A program made the position numbers and the translations under genes. A stretch of DNA of 64,000 bases from assembly GCF_030167905.1 (NCBI RefSeq), contig NZ_JARGNA010000003.1, positions 62,001-126,000 of the forward strand, written 5' to 3'. Shown here piece by piece: positions 1 through 7,906 of this stretch. Below the pieces are notes generated by a model. That model saw only the letters and a program-made list of their open reading frames with translations, was not told the origin of the DNA and did no database searches. This stretch comes from Flavobacterium terrisoli. Its GTDB lineage: Bacteria; Bacteroidota; Bacteroidia; Flavobacteriales; Flavobacteriaceae. The first letter of the stretch is position 1. Each line of letters begins with the position of its first letter.

Positions 1-405
1 AACCAAATAGTTTAGTGAATTCACACCCATTACTTCCAAAGCGTCAATTTGCTCCGTAACTCGCATTGTTCCTATGCTTGAGGTGATAAATGAACCCATT
101 TTTCCCGCCATAATGATGGAAATGAATGTTGGGGCAAATTCTAAGATTACCGATTGTCTGGTTGCAAAACCGATGAGGTATTTCGGAATTAACGGATTGG
201 TTAGGTTCAATGCCGTCTGGATGGAAACTACGCCACCAACAAAGAACGAAATGAAACAAACAATCCCAAGCGAATCAATGATTAAATCATCAATTTCCTT
301 AAAAATTAATTGCCTCATGGCCGACCATTTCGTGGGTTTGTTGAATACTTCTTTCAACATCAAGAAATATTTTCCTATTTGCGACAAATAGCGGACTAAC
401 ATCAT
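1..405 (-). CDS. MlaE-type ABC transporter permease (partial, C-terminus off left edge)
   Basis: The reverse strand is open from an ATG at 405 to the window edge, giving 135 residues that start MMLVRYLSQIGKYFLMLKEV. The sequence shows the features of the MlaE/YrbE permease family: a hydrophobic segment with FFVGGVVSIQTA (about residues 55-66), a conserved LEFAPTFISIIMAGKMGSFI stretch and the EQIDALEVMG motif of the cytoplasmic coupling loop. In other bacteria this permease works with an ATPase (MlaF) and a substrate-binding MCE protein (MlaD) to move phospholipid between the inner and outer membranes. The rest of the gene and its partners should lie to the left. A second ATG directly follows the first, so the start could be one codon later. 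Family assignment is firm; the substrate is inferred. Confidence 0.9.
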   Translation of the reverse strand, partial: MMLVRYLSQIGKYFLMLKEVFNKPTKWSAMRQLIFKEIDDLIIDSLGIVCFISFFVGGVVSIQTALNLTNPLIPKYLIGFATRQSVILEFAPTFISIIMAGKMGSFITSSIGTMRVTEQIDALEVMGVNSLNYLV

Positions 406-421
406 AGAATTAAAATATTGT

Positions 422-429
422 CAAAAATA
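422..429 (-). promoter_or_regulatory. Candidate -7 box for the MlaE-type gene
   Basis: TATTTTTG on the minus strand fits the Bacteroidota TAnnTTTG -7 consensus and lies 16 bases upstream of the ATG. No convincing -33 TTG lies at about 20 bases, so this rests on one element. Confidence 0.35.
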
Positions 430-454
430 GTGATAATTAATTTGAAAATGTACC

Positions 455-514
455 AATTTGAAAATTTGAAAATCCTTTCACTTCAAGATTACTCGATTTT
501 CAAATCTTCAAATC
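455..514 (-). terminator. A/T-rich inverted repeat, probable terminator of the glycosyltransferase gene
   Basis: Arms at 455-474 and 495-514 are complementary at 18 of 20 positions (AATTTGAAAATTTGAAAATC against its diverged complement), with a 20-base loop. The right arm continues as a run of repeats of the word caaatctt up to the stop codon at 524. A closely similar inverted repeat lies at 45567-45613 after mpl, so this is a recurring intergenic element rather than a chance hairpin. Confidence 0.5.
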
Positions 515-523
515 TTCAAATCC

Positions 524-1372
524 TCAAATCAACTTTTCTTTCATCTTTTTCCAACGATAACTGCGGATGAATTGCGCTTGTTCTTTGGTCACCAATAACG
601 GTTTATTAGCCGATTTGGCTTTCCAAAACCCCTTGATATAATCTAAGAACAATAATGGTTTTCCTTTTCGCATCGCGAGTTTGAGTGAGGCAATGGATGT
701 AATGACAAATCCATAACCCAAAGAATAAAAAGCTTCACCTTGTTTGTAACGCGCTGTTTTATTGTAATTGGCTCCGGTAGGTTTGAGGTGTTTTACTTTT
801 AAGGTTTCATCGGTTACGACTTTCCAGTCGTAGAATTTGCAGAGGAGTTCGTCAACGGTGTCCCAACCCATGGCCGGTTTTAATCCGCCGATTTGCTCGA
901 AAGTTTCCTTTCGATAGGCTTTAAATGCACCGCGGATGTGGTCTTTGTCGGTTAGGTTTTCAAGTATCCAGTCGCCATTTTTTTCGATGTAGGCAAAGCC
1001 GCCAACCATTCCGATTTTGTCATCTGATTGGAAATGTTTGATAATCGTTTCAAAATAGTTTGGAGGAAAAATCAAATCGGCATCAGCTTTGACAATCAAA
1101 TCATAATTGTTATCTAAAGTTTCCAATCCTTTTTGAAACGCCTGAATCACTTTGCTTCCGGGCAAATGGATCGTGTCGGAAGTTTTATTGACCAAAGAAA
1201 TCCACGGCTGTTTTTCGGCGAAAGCCAAAACAATTTCAGCAGTTTTATCAGTAGAATTATCATTCACAATCACGGCTTTGGCTGGCAAAACAGTTTGTTC
1301 CACCAATGACTGCAAAGTCAAAGCCATAAAAGCTTCTTCGTTGTGCGCCGGAATGACAATGTAGTAGTTCAT
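524..1372 (-). CDS. Family 2 glycosyltransferase (GT-A fold)
   Basis: This 282-residue protein begins MNYYIVIPAHNEEAFMALTL, the nucleotide-sugar-binding start typical of GT2 enzymes, followed by VNDNSTDKT (37-44) and the metal-binding DAD motif at 97-99. A GWDTVDELL stretch further on fits the acceptor/base region. No signal peptide or long membrane segment is obvious, so it is probably a cytoplasmic or peripheral enzyme transferring a sugar to a lipid or polysaccharide intermediate. Its ATG shares one base with the stop of the upstream methyltransferase gene (TAATG arrangement), which implies translational coupling and a joint role. Family assignment is secure; donor and acceptor cannot be told from sequence. 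Confidence 0.88.
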   Translation of the reverse strand: MNYYIVIPAHNEEAFMALTLQSLVEQTVLPAKAVIVNDNSTDKTAEIVLAFAEKQPWISLVNKTSDTIHLPGSKVIQAFQKGLETLDNNYDLIVKADADLIFPPNYFETIIKHFQSDDKIGMVGGFAYIEKNGDWILENLTDKDHIRGAFKAYRKETFEQIGGLKPAMGWDTVDELLCKFYDWKVVTDETLKVKHLKPTGANYNKTARYKQGEAFYSLGYGFVITSIASLKLAMRKGKPLLFLDYIKGFWKAKSANKPLLVTKEQAQFIRSYRWKKMKEKLI

Positions 1373-1896
1373 TATTTTTCCTTTTCAGCGTAAACCAAAT
1401 AATACCTTGGCGTAATCCATCGTAGTAATGGACGGAAACCCAATTTCTTCACCGGATGGGTGAACTTCACGCGGTCCACAATTTTAAAACCAGCCTTTTC
1501 CAAAAGCCAGTCGAGCTGCCAATCTTCAAATTCGTGGTAATGCCTGTCCCACATGTCGGTTTTGCTTCGGTAAGCCGGAGAAAACCACAAGCGTAACGGA
1601 ATCGAGATAAGAACTTTGTCGGCTTTTACGTTTTGTAAAACGGTATAGGGATTGAGTAAATGTTCGAAGATTTCAAATGCGGTAAACACTTCGTAGCTTT
1701 CACTTTGCAACGCCGATTGGTCATTGTCAACATCTTCGCCTTTGGTATTTTTAACGGTATAGCCATTGTCTTCCATGATTTTGGAAAACGGATTGGGCAC
1801 ACCTAAATCCAAAATAGTTTCAGAAGTAGTGATGTGTTTTTTTAAAAACTGTAAGGTAATGTTAAAGCGCTTACTCGGGTATGTCTTCTCGTACAT
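1372..1896 (-). CDS. Class I SAM-dependent methyltransferase
   Basis: The product has 174 residues. A degenerate SAM-binding motif I (ETILDLGVPNPFSK, about 26-39) is followed by an acidic turn (EDVDNDQ) and a FEIFEHLLNP segment resembling the post-motif of Methyltransf_11/23 proteins such as UbiG. The C-terminal WDRHYHEFEDWQLDWLLEKAGF is the usual surface next to the substrate in this family. It overlaps the downstream glycosyltransferase by one base and lies 45 bases after a ketosynthase III gene on the same strand, so the three may be one transcription unit modifying a lipid or glycan. The substrate is unknown. Confidence 0.8.
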   Translation of the reverse strand: MYEKTYPSKRFNITLQFLKKHITTSETILDLGVPNPFSKIMEDNGYTVKNTKGEDVDNDQSALQSESYEVFTAFEIFEHLLNPYTVLQNVKADKVLISIPLRLWFSPAYRSKTDMWDRHYHEFEDWQLDWLLEKAGFKIVDRVKFTHPVKKLGFRPLLRWITPRYYLVYAEKEK

Positions 1897-1923
1897 TGGT
1901 TAGGTTTGCAAAGTTTATGGTTG

Positions 1924-1940
1924 CAAAGTTAACAAAGTTA
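1924..1940 (-). promoter_or_regulatory. Two candidate -7 boxes before the methyltransferase
   Basis: The minus strand carries TAACTTTG twice (1940-1933 and 1931-1924), matching TAnnTTTG, in the 45-base gap between the ketosynthase stop and the methyltransferase ATG. They could give the methyltransferase/glycosyltransferase pair its own promoter. They belong to a short repeat of the word gcaaagtt. Confidence 0.3.
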
Positions 1941-1941
1941 A

Positions 1942-3000
1942 TTACATTCTGTAGACTATCGCATTCACATTCATTCCCGCGCCAACCGAAGCAAAAAGTA
2001 TCACATCGCCTTTATTCAACTGCTGATTTTCTATTTTGCCTTTTACTAAAGAATCGTATAAGGTTGGAACCGTGGCCACACTCGAATTACCCAATTTATG
2101 GATACTCATCGGCATGATGCCTTCGGGAGCGGTTTGGCCGAACAGTTTGTAGAATCGTTGGATAATAGCTTCATCCATTTTTTCATTGGCCTGATGGATC
2201 AATACTTTTTTGATGTTACCGATATCAATACCGCTGGCTTCCACACATTCTTTCATGGCTTTTGGTACCTGACTCAAAGCGAACTCATATATTTTTCTAC
2301 CGTGCATTTTGATGTAACGCACATCGGGATCATGGGTTTTATTAAAGGAATTGCCAAAGAACAAATAATAGGCTTCGTCATAAGTGAAAGTCGCCGAAGC
2401 ATGGGCTAAAATACCACCTTCTTCATCAGTAGCTTCTATGATGGTTGCACCGGCACCGTCAGAATAAATCATGCTGTCTCGGTCGTGCATGTCAACCACT
2501 CTTGATAAGGTTTCGGCTCCGATAACCAAACATTTTTTAGCCATTCCGGCTTTGATAAAGGCTTGTGCCTGAATGACACCTTCCACCCAACCCGGGCAAC
2601 CGAAGAGCATGTCGTAGCAAACACATTTTGGGTTTTTGATGCGCAAATCATATTTGACTCTGGTGGCCAAACTAGGTAATAAATCGGTTTGGATGGCGCC
2701 TTTTTTTACGTTCCCGAAATTGTGCGCAAAGATGATATAATCCAAGGTTTCAGGATCAATTCCTGAATCTTCAATCGCTTTTCGGGCGGCGATGGTAGCA
2801 ATGTCGGAAGTCTGAAGATCATCTGTTACATATCGGCGTTCTTCAATCCCAGTGATATCGTAGAATTTTTCGGTAATGACTTCATTGGGAAGTGGAAATG
2901 GTGTTCCGTCATCATTAAGGAAAACGTGTTTGGTAAAATCTTTATTGGTAACTATTTCAGTGGGAATGTAACTTCCGGAACCGGTTATTTTGATATTCAT
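1942..3000 (-). CDS. 3-oxoacyl-ACP synthase III family protein (FabH-like ketosynthase)
   Basis: This 352-residue protein has the thiolase-fold KAS III layout with an intact Cys-His-Asn triad: C135 in MLFGCPGW, H269 in IHQAN and N305 in KLGNSSVATVP. Such enzymes condense an acyl-CoA or acyl-ACP with malonyl-ACP. The opening MNIKITGSGSYIPTEIVTNK is typical. It is somewhat longer than housekeeping FabH (about 320-335 residues), and it is not beside fabD/acpP/plsX. It is therefore more likely a specialised or second KAS III than the main FabH; related enzymes in this phylum serve aryl-polyene, flexirubin or dialkylresorcinol pathways, but none of their partner genes are next to it. It lies upstream of a methyltransferase and a glycosyltransferase on the same strand. 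Confidence 0.85.
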   Translation of the reverse strand: MNIKITGSGSYIPTEIVTNKDFTKHVFLNDDGTPFPLPNEVITEKFYDITGIEERRYVTDDLQTSDIATIAARKAIEDSGIDPETLDYIIFAHNFGNVKKGAIQTDLLPSLATRVKYDLRIKNPKCVCYDMLFGCPGWVEGVIQAQAFIKAGMAKKCLVIGAETLSRVVDMHDRDSMIYSDGAGATIIEATDEEGGILAHASATFTYDEAYYLFFGNSFNKTHDPDVRYIKMHGRKIYEFALSQVPKAMKECVEASGIDIGNIKKVLIHQANEKMDEAIIQRFYKLFGQTAPEGIMPMSIHKLGNSSVATVPTLYDSLVKGKIENQQLNKGDVILFASVGAGMNVNAIVYRM

Positions 3001-3122
3001 TATTTTGCGTATTTCATTACGAAATTATCAATAAAATTATTTATAGATTGTAAAGTTTTTAAATAATTTAAAACTTTTATGAATAATTTAAAAAACAGAC
3101 TTGATTATTAACGAACTGACAA

Positions 3123-3503
3123 TTATTTTTCTTTTTGCTGGATAATTTTAATCTGCATGATGGTGGCAATGCTCAAGGCTTGCGTCTTAATTTGCTCGGC
3201 TTTTTCACCTTTGAAGTGCTCGTCAACGGTGTTGTAAAAATGATTCAACCATATTTTAAACAGCTCCGGTGTCAAATGTTCCTTGGCATTGATGTCCAAA
3301 TGGATTTGGGTCAAATTCTTGGTGTAACCACCGGTTCCCAAAATGGCCTGTGACCAAAAAGTAACCAATATCGGTAAATGTTCCTCGATTTTTATTTTGA
3401 CTACATCGGTGAAAATATAGCTGATAGTATCATCAGCCAATAGTTTTTTGTAGAACTCATCAACGAGTAGGTAAAGGTCGTCTTGGTTTTGGATGTCAGT
3501 CAT
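3123..3503 (-). CDS. Group III truncated haemoglobin
   Basis: At 126 residues this matches the 2-over-2 globin length. The helix pattern includes DEFYKKLLADDTISYIF at the N-terminal side, a HLPILVTFWSQAIL segment, and the likely proximal haem ligand H76 in EHLTPELFKIWL, with W85 in the position of the conserved Trp of group III globins. Family members bind oxygen or nitric oxide and have been linked to nitrosative stress or peroxide chemistry. The gene stands alone with its own candidate -7 box. The family call is good; the physiological role is inferred. Confidence 0.85.
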   Translation of the reverse strand: MTDIQNQDDLYLLVDEFYKKLLADDTISYIFTDVVKIKIEEHLPILVTFWSQAILGTGGYTKNLTQIHLDINAKEHLTPELFKIWLNHFYNTVDEHFKGEKAEQIKTQALSIATIMQIKIIQQKEK

Positions 3504-3551
3504 TTTGAGTTTATGAGTTTTTAATTATGAGTTGGGATAGATTTGTGAGTG

Positions 3552-3559
3552 CAAAGATA
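3552..3559 (-). promoter_or_regulatory. Candidate -7 box of the truncated haemoglobin gene
   Basis: TATCTTTG on the minus strand is an exact TAnnTTTG match 48 bases upstream of the ATG. No clear -33 element is visible. Confidence 0.4.
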
Positions 3560-3615
3560 ATCCTCAGCGGTGAGTTTTCTTTGAAGGTATAGTATTCAAA
3601 TCCGTTTTGCTTAGG

Positions 3616-4233
3616 CTAATCATAATTTGGAGTGAAATGTATTTCTTCTTTTTTTTGGGTCTTTATCGAAACCCTAATCTCTTTTAAACAAGTTCCTTTT
3701 TGATCTTTGGACACACAGGATACTGAAATTCCGTCAACAAGAGTATCACTTTTGTCTTTAATTACAATTTTAGAGAGTTCTTTGTTAGTATAATGAAAAT
3801 ACTGTGTGTGGAAATTTGTAAAATTATCTACTATTTTATCTATAGTTCCATCTTTATTATAATGATAAATGGCTTCATTCTCTTTGTATTGTTTTTGAGT
3901 GTAGCAGCTGATACGTTCGCGTTGTTTGGGTTTCCAACGTGTTTTACAGTAATAAGGTTCCCTATCCGGATAGGATTCCTTTACAAACCATAATCTCTTT
4001 TCGGTTTCCTGAATTGTATTGCCGGCAGCATCAACTGTTTTGGAGTATTTAATGCGGCCATTTTTAGTAAAGACCATTTCCTTTTTATACAATAGCTTTT
4101 TTTGATTGTCTACTATTGTAAATGTTTCTTCGGTTGCAGATTTTATTCCTTCAGGCAATAGTCGTTTTTGGGTATACTTTTTTGTAGCACACGATTGTAA
4201 TGTTAAGAGTAGGATTAAAAACAAAACTCTCAT
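3616..4233 (-). CDS. Hypothetical lipoprotein
   Basis: The 205-residue product opens with a lipoprotein signal peptide: MRVLFLILLLTLQSC, with lipobox LQSC and the lipidated cysteine at residue 15. The mature part is rich in Lys, Thr and Tyr with short beta-type repeats such as YHYNKDGTIDKIVDN, which recall the MORN-like or YD-type hairpin repeats of many Bacteroidota lipoproteins. Two cysteine-containing loops (YYCKTRW and RISCYT) and a C-terminal pair could form disulphides. I do not recognise a named family. Neighbours are a globin and a cassette-like gene, and give no functional clue. Confidence 0.7.
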   Translation of the reverse strand: MRVLFLILLLTLQSCATKKYTQKRLLPEGIKSATEETFTIVDNQKKLLYKKEMVFTKNGRIKYSKTVDAAGNTIQETEKRLWFVKESYPDREPYYCKTRWKPKQRERISCYTQKQYKENEAIYHYNKDGTIDKIVDNFTNFHTQYFHYTNKELSKIVIKDKSDTLVDGISVSCVSKDQKGTCLKEIRVSIKTQKKEEIHFTPNYD

Positions 4234-4333
4234 AATCGTAAAGTTTAATGATGTACTAAGTTACGAATTTTTAAACGATTTATAATTTTAAAAGAAAATT
4301 CAGCGGAACCGCAAGCTTCGCAGTTGTTGCAAA

Positions 4334-4353
4334 CTGCTGTTATATGCCGTTGC
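4334..4353. repeat. Left inverted repeat flanking a small gene (cassette end)
   Basis: CTGCTGTTATATGCCGTTGC lies two bases beyond the stop codon of the gene at 4356-4751. Its reverse complement matches 4763-4783 except for one substitution and one inserted base (19 of 21). Next to it, 4290-4333 is unusually structured: GCGG-AA-CCGC, then GCAGTT-6 bases-AACTGC. Confidence 0.7.
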
Positions 4354-4355
4354 TT

Positions 4356-4751
4356 TTATTCACTTATTTTATTTTTTGGCGATATTTCCACTATAGTAAA
4401 ACCCAATTTTTTTGAAAGAGATTCATTGTCAAAATACAATGTTACTTTATTTTCTTTATTGCTAAAAAGACCATTTCCAATTATTCTATTTTTGTTATCT
4501 AAAATTTCAAATTTTAAATAGCTTTCAGAGTAAAAATTATTTGTAAATATATATATCTTATTTTTCGTAAACACTTTAAAACTCCCTTCATTAAATGCAA
4601 TAAGTGTTTTTGTTTCTTCAATATAATGGATGTTATAGTTAGAACTATTTTTTCTAATAAAACTATTTTCTGATTCATTGAATGAAAATTGCTTGCTTTG
4701 AGCTGATAGCTGAAAAATTGAAAAGAAGAAAATAATAAAAATGTTTTTCAT
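4356..4751 (-). CDS. Small secreted protein of unknown function inside an inverted-repeat cassette
   Basis: The reading frame is open further upstream, but the natural start is the ATG at 4751, which gives a clear signal peptide, MKNIFIIFFFSIFQLSAQ, cleaved after SAQ. The 131-residue product is mostly beta-type with many Asn, Lys and Phe residues (for example KNKIYIFTNNFYSESYLKFEILDNKNRIIGNG, a two-strand pattern) and no cysteine pairs. I recognise no family. It is more A/T-rich than its neighbours and is enclosed by 20-base inverted repeats whose inner edges sit two bases after the stop and twelve bases before the start, so gene and repeats look like one mobile unit. A promoter is not obvious. 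Confidence 0.6.
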   Translation of the reverse strand: MKNIFIIFFFSIFQLSAQSKQFSFNESENSFIRKNSSNYNIHYIEETKTLIAFNEGSFKVFTKNKIYIFTNNFYSESYLKFEILDNKNRIIGNGLFSNKENKVTLYFDNESLSKKLGFTIVEISPKNKISE

Positions 4752-4762
4752 AGTATGGTTTT

Positions 4763-4783
4763 GCAATGGCATATAACTAGCAG
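4763..4783. repeat. Right inverted repeat flanking the small gene (cassette end)
   Basis: GCAATGGCATATAACTAGCAG is the inverted partner of 4334-4353 and lies twelve bases upstream of the ATG at 4751. The pair encloses exactly one gene. Confidence 0.7.
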
Positions 4784-4838
4784 ATTGTCGCAAGCCATCT
4801 ATCAAATATAAATCTTTTCTGAATAAACCGCACAAAAA

Positions 4839-4862
4839 AAAGCGGCTCTTTTGAACCGCTTT
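4839..4862 (-). terminator. Rho-independent terminator of gcvP
   Basis: AAAGCGG and CCGCTTT arms flank a ten-base loop; on the minus strand the stem runs into eight T residues (poly-A at 4833-4840). It lies 22 bases after the gcvP stop. Confidence 0.85.
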
Positions 4863-4884
4863 ATCTCTTAAAACTAAAAATGTA

Positions 4885-7728
4885 TTACATATAAGCTTCA
4901 ATTGGCGCACAAGAACAAACCAAATTTCGGTCTCCATAAGCATCATCTACACGGCGAACGCTTGGCCAGAATTTGTTTTCGTGGATGTACTCCAACGGAT
5001 AAGCTGCTTGCTCACGGGTGTATGGGTAAACCCACGTATCCGCCGTTAACATGGCTAAAGTATGTGGTGCATTTTTCAATACGTTATTGGTGTCCTCGGC
5101 TGAAGCCGCTTCAATTTCTTTTCTGATGGAAATCATCGCATCACAAAAACGGTCTAATTCGGCTAAATCTTCAGATTCTGTTGGTTCAACCATCAAGGTT
5201 CCGGCCACCGGGAAAGAAACCGTTGGCGCGTGGAAGCCGTAATCCATCAAACGCTTGGCGATATCCGTTACTTCGATACCGTTTTGTTTGAAAGAACGAC
5301 AATCCAAAATCATTTCGTGTGCCGCGCGTCCCATTTCTCCTGAGTATAAAACCGGATAATGTTCTTCCAAACGGGCTTTCATATAATTGGCATTCAAAAT
5401 CGCGTGTTCGGTTGAGCTTTTCAAGCCTTCAGCACCTAGCATCGTGATATAACCATAAGAAATCAAACACACCAAGGCCGAACCATAAGGTGCAGAGGAA
5501 ATCGCGGTAATCGCATTGTTTCCACCAACCGGAATGATTGGGTTGGTTGGTAAGAAAGGCACCAGTTTTTCGTTGACACAAATTGGGCCAACACCAGGTC
5601 CGCCACCGCCGTGAGGAATTGCGAATGTTTTGTGTAAGTTCAAGTGACAAACGTCAGCACCAATGGTTGCTGGGTTTGTTAAACCAACCTGCGCATTCAT
5701 ATTGGCACCATCCATATAAACCAAACCACCATTGTCGTGGATGATTTTCGTGATTTCGCAAATAGCACTTTCAAAAACCCCGTGCGTCGATGGATAAGTC
5801 ACCATCAAACATGATAAGTCGGCTGCGTGCTCAATCGCTCTTGCTCTCAAATCTTCCACGTCGATGTTACCGTTTTCCATGGTTTTGGTCACGATAATTT
5901 TCATTCCTGCCATCGCTGCCGAAGCCGGATTGGTTCCGTGCGCCGATGATGGAATCAAACACACATTTCTGTGGTTGTCACCTCGTGACTGGTGGTAAGC
6001 GCGAATCGCCATTAAACCGGCGTATTCACCTTGTGCCCCAGAGTTGGGTTGTAATGTAGTACCAGCAAAACCGGTTACTACGTTCAACTGTTGCTCTAAT
6101 TTTTTAAGCATCGTGATATAACCTTCTGCCTGTTCGATAGGCGCGAATGGGTGAATGCTGTTCCAGTTGGCCATAGACAATGGCAACATTTCAGCGGCTG
6201 CATTTAGCTTCATCGTACAAGAACCCAACGAAATCATTGAGTGGTTTAGCGATAAATCTTTGCGTTCTAATTTTTTGATATAACGCATCAACTGAGATTC
6301 AGAATGATGGTTGTTGAATACTTCGTGTTGTAAAAACGATGACGTTCTTTCCAATGAAGCTGGGATATTATTGTTTGAACTTAGTTCAGAAACCTTGAAT
6401 GTTTCTTTGCCTGTTGCTTCTGCAAAAATGGCGATGATTTGGTTCAAATCATTCAACGAAGTCGTTTCGTTTAATGAGATCGAAATCGTTTCAACATCTA
6501 CATAGAAGAAGTTTACTTCGTTTTTCTCTGCAATCGCTTTTACTTTAGCAGCATCCGCTTTTACCGAAATCGTATCAAAGAAAGCCGTATTGGTTTGGTA
6601 AACGCCTAATTTGTTTAAGGCATCCGCCAAAGTCACCGCCGAAGCATGTACTTTATTGGCAATGTATTGTAACCCTTTTGGTCCGTGATATACGGCGTAC
6701 ATTCCGGCCATAACGGCTAGTAAAACTTGCGCCGTACAGATATTGGAAGTGGCTTTTTCGCGTTTGATGTGTTGCTCGCGGGTTCCCAAAGCCATACGCA
6801 ACGCGCGTTTTCCGTTAGCATCAATTGAAACTCCGATGATTCTTCCCGGCATGGAACGTTTGTATTCTTCTTTGGTAGCAAAGTAAGCAGCGTGTGGTCC
6901 ACCATAACCCATTGGAATTCCAAAACGTTGTGTAGTTCCAACTACTACGGCAGCGCCCATTTCTCCCGGTGAAGTCAAGGTCGCCAAAGATAAAATATCG
7001 GCAGCCACAGCTACTTTAATTTCGTTTTCATTGGCTTTCGCGATAAACGCACTGTAGTCATTTACCTGACCGTGTTTGCCCGGATATTGTAAAATCGCTC
7101 CGAAGAAATCAGATGAGAAATCAAATGTTTCGTGGTTTCCGATTACCAATTCTACTCCGATTGGTGTTGAACGGGTTTGTAAAACCGATAAGGTTTGTGG
7201 TAATATTTCTTCTGAAACGAAGAATTTATGAGTGTTGTTTTTCTTTTGGTCACGAGAACGAACGTCGAACAATAACGCCATGGCTTCTGCCGCAGCGGTA
7301 CCTTCGTCTAACAAAGAAGCATTGGCAATTTCCATTCCGGTTAACTCAATCACCATCGTTTGGAAATTCAAAATTGCTTCTAAACGGCCTTGTGCAATTT
7401 CTGCCTGGTAAGGTGTGTAAGCGGTGTACCAACCCGGATTTTCAAAAACATTTCTCTGGATTACCGGCGGAACAATCGTTGGGTGATAACCCAAACCGAT
7501 ATACGATTTGAATACTTTGTTCTTTTTACCCAATTCCTGAATATGTGTTAAATACTCATATTCGGTCATCGCAGGATCTAACTGCAAATCATTTTTCAAA
7601 CGAATATCGTCCGGTATGGTTTCGTAGATTAATTGGTCAAAAGTGTCAACTCCGATAGTTTTGAACATGTGGTTTAGGTCGCTCTCACGTGGACCTATGT
7701 GGCGTAATGCAAATGCGTCTGTTCTCAT
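4885..7728 (-). CDS. gcvP: Glycine dehydrogenase (decarboxylating), P protein of the glycine cleavage system
   Basis: The 947-residue single-chain P protein matches the full-length bacterial and mitochondrial type, with fused alpha and beta halves. It decarboxylates glycine through a PLP Schiff base and passes the aminomethyl group to lipoylated H protein. The PLP lysine is K700 in [17 protein letters not shown], the most conserved motif of the family. The N-terminus [13 protein letters not shown] and the glycine-rich [11 protein letters not shown] segment are also characteristic. gcvH and gcvT are not in the window, which is common in this phylum where gcv genes are scattered. The gene is monocistronic, with its own terminator. 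No glycine-riboswitch-like fold was recognised in the leader. Confidence 0.97.
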   Translation of the reverse strand: MRTDAFALRHIGPRESDLNHMFKTIGVDTFDQLIYETIPDDIRLKNDLQLDPAMTEYEYLTHIQELGKKNKVFKSYIGLGYHPTIVPPVIQRNVFENPGWYTAYTPYQAEIAQGRLEAILNFQTMVIELTGMEIANASLLDEGTAAAEAMALLFDVRSRDQKKNNTHKFFVSEEILPQTLSVLQTRSTPIGVELVIGNHETFDFSSDFFGAILQYPGKHGQVNDYSAFIAKANENEIKVAVAADILSLATLTSPGEMGAAVVVGTTQRFGIPMGYGGPHAAYFATKEEYKRSMPGRIIGVSIDANGKRALRMALGTREQHIKREKATSNICTAQVLLAVMAGMYAVYHGPKGLQYIANKVHASAVTLADALNKLGVYQTNTAFFDTISVKADAAKVKAIAEKNEVNFFYVDVETISISLNETTSLNDLNQIIAIFAEATGKETFKVSELSSNNNIPASLERTSSFLQHEVFNNHHSESQLMRYIKKLERKDLSLNHSMISLGSCTMKLNAAAEMLPLSMANWNSIHPFAPIEQAEGYITMLKKLEQQLNVVTGFAGTTLQPNSGAQGEYAGLMAIRAYHQSRGDNHRNVCLIPSSAHGTNPASAAMAGMKIIVTKTMENGNIDVEDLRARAIEHAADLSCLMVTYPSTHGVFESAICEITKIIHDNGGLVYMDGANMNAQVGLTNPATIGADVCHLNLHKTFAIPHGGGGPGVGPICVNEKLVPFLPTNPIIPVGGNNAITAISSAPYGSALVCLISYGYITMLGAEGLKSSTEHAILNANYMKARLEEHYPVLYSGEMGRAAHEMILDCRSFKQNGIEVTDIAKRLMDYGFHAPTVSFPVAGTLMVEPTESEDLAELDRFCDAMISIRKEIEAASAEDTNNVLKNAPHTLAMLTADTWVYPYTREQAAYPLEYIHENKFWPSVRRVDDAYGDRNLVCSCAPIEAYM

Positions 7729-7801
7729 TAAATAGTAAGTTCTATAAGTGTGTTTCGTTGTGCTTGTTTCGTTAGAAAACGAGATTGTTTTTTAACGCCA
7801 A

Positions 7802-7809
7802 CAAAAGTA
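7802..7809 (-). promoter_or_regulatory. Candidate -7 box of gcvP
   Basis: TACTTTTG on the minus strand fits TAnnTTTG and would give a leader of about 65-70 bases before the gcvP ATG at 7728. The leader contains a small CGTT-6 bases-AACG type hairpin near 7775-7790. No clear -33 match. Confidence 0.4.
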
Positions 7810-7875
7810 ATTATTAAAGTCTAAATTTTTGGTTAAAAGAGTGTCAAATTTCGAGAATTTTTGAACTAAAACGGG

Positions 7876-7902
7876 TTGTTATTAACAGTTTGCCTATTTT
7901 TG
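7876..7902 (+). promoter_or_regulatory. Candidate promoter with almost no leader
   Basis: TTG (7876-7878), a 16-base spacer and TATTTTTG (7895-7902) resemble the Bacteroidota -33/-7 pair. The ATG at 7907 comes four bases after the -7 box, so the transcript would be leaderless or would start inside the frame. The spacer is shorter than the usual 19-20 bases. Confidence 0.3.
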
Positions 7903-7906
7903 AAGT

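Noticed and set aside
4752..4946. N-terminal extension of the small secreted protein to 4946
   Set aside because: It would overlap the gcvP terminator and 3' end and bury the signal peptide; the ATG at 4751 is better.
7729..7801. Possible glycine riboswitch before gcvP
   Set aside because: The leader is only about 70 bases and shows none of the conserved GGAGA-type riboswitch segments I would expect.
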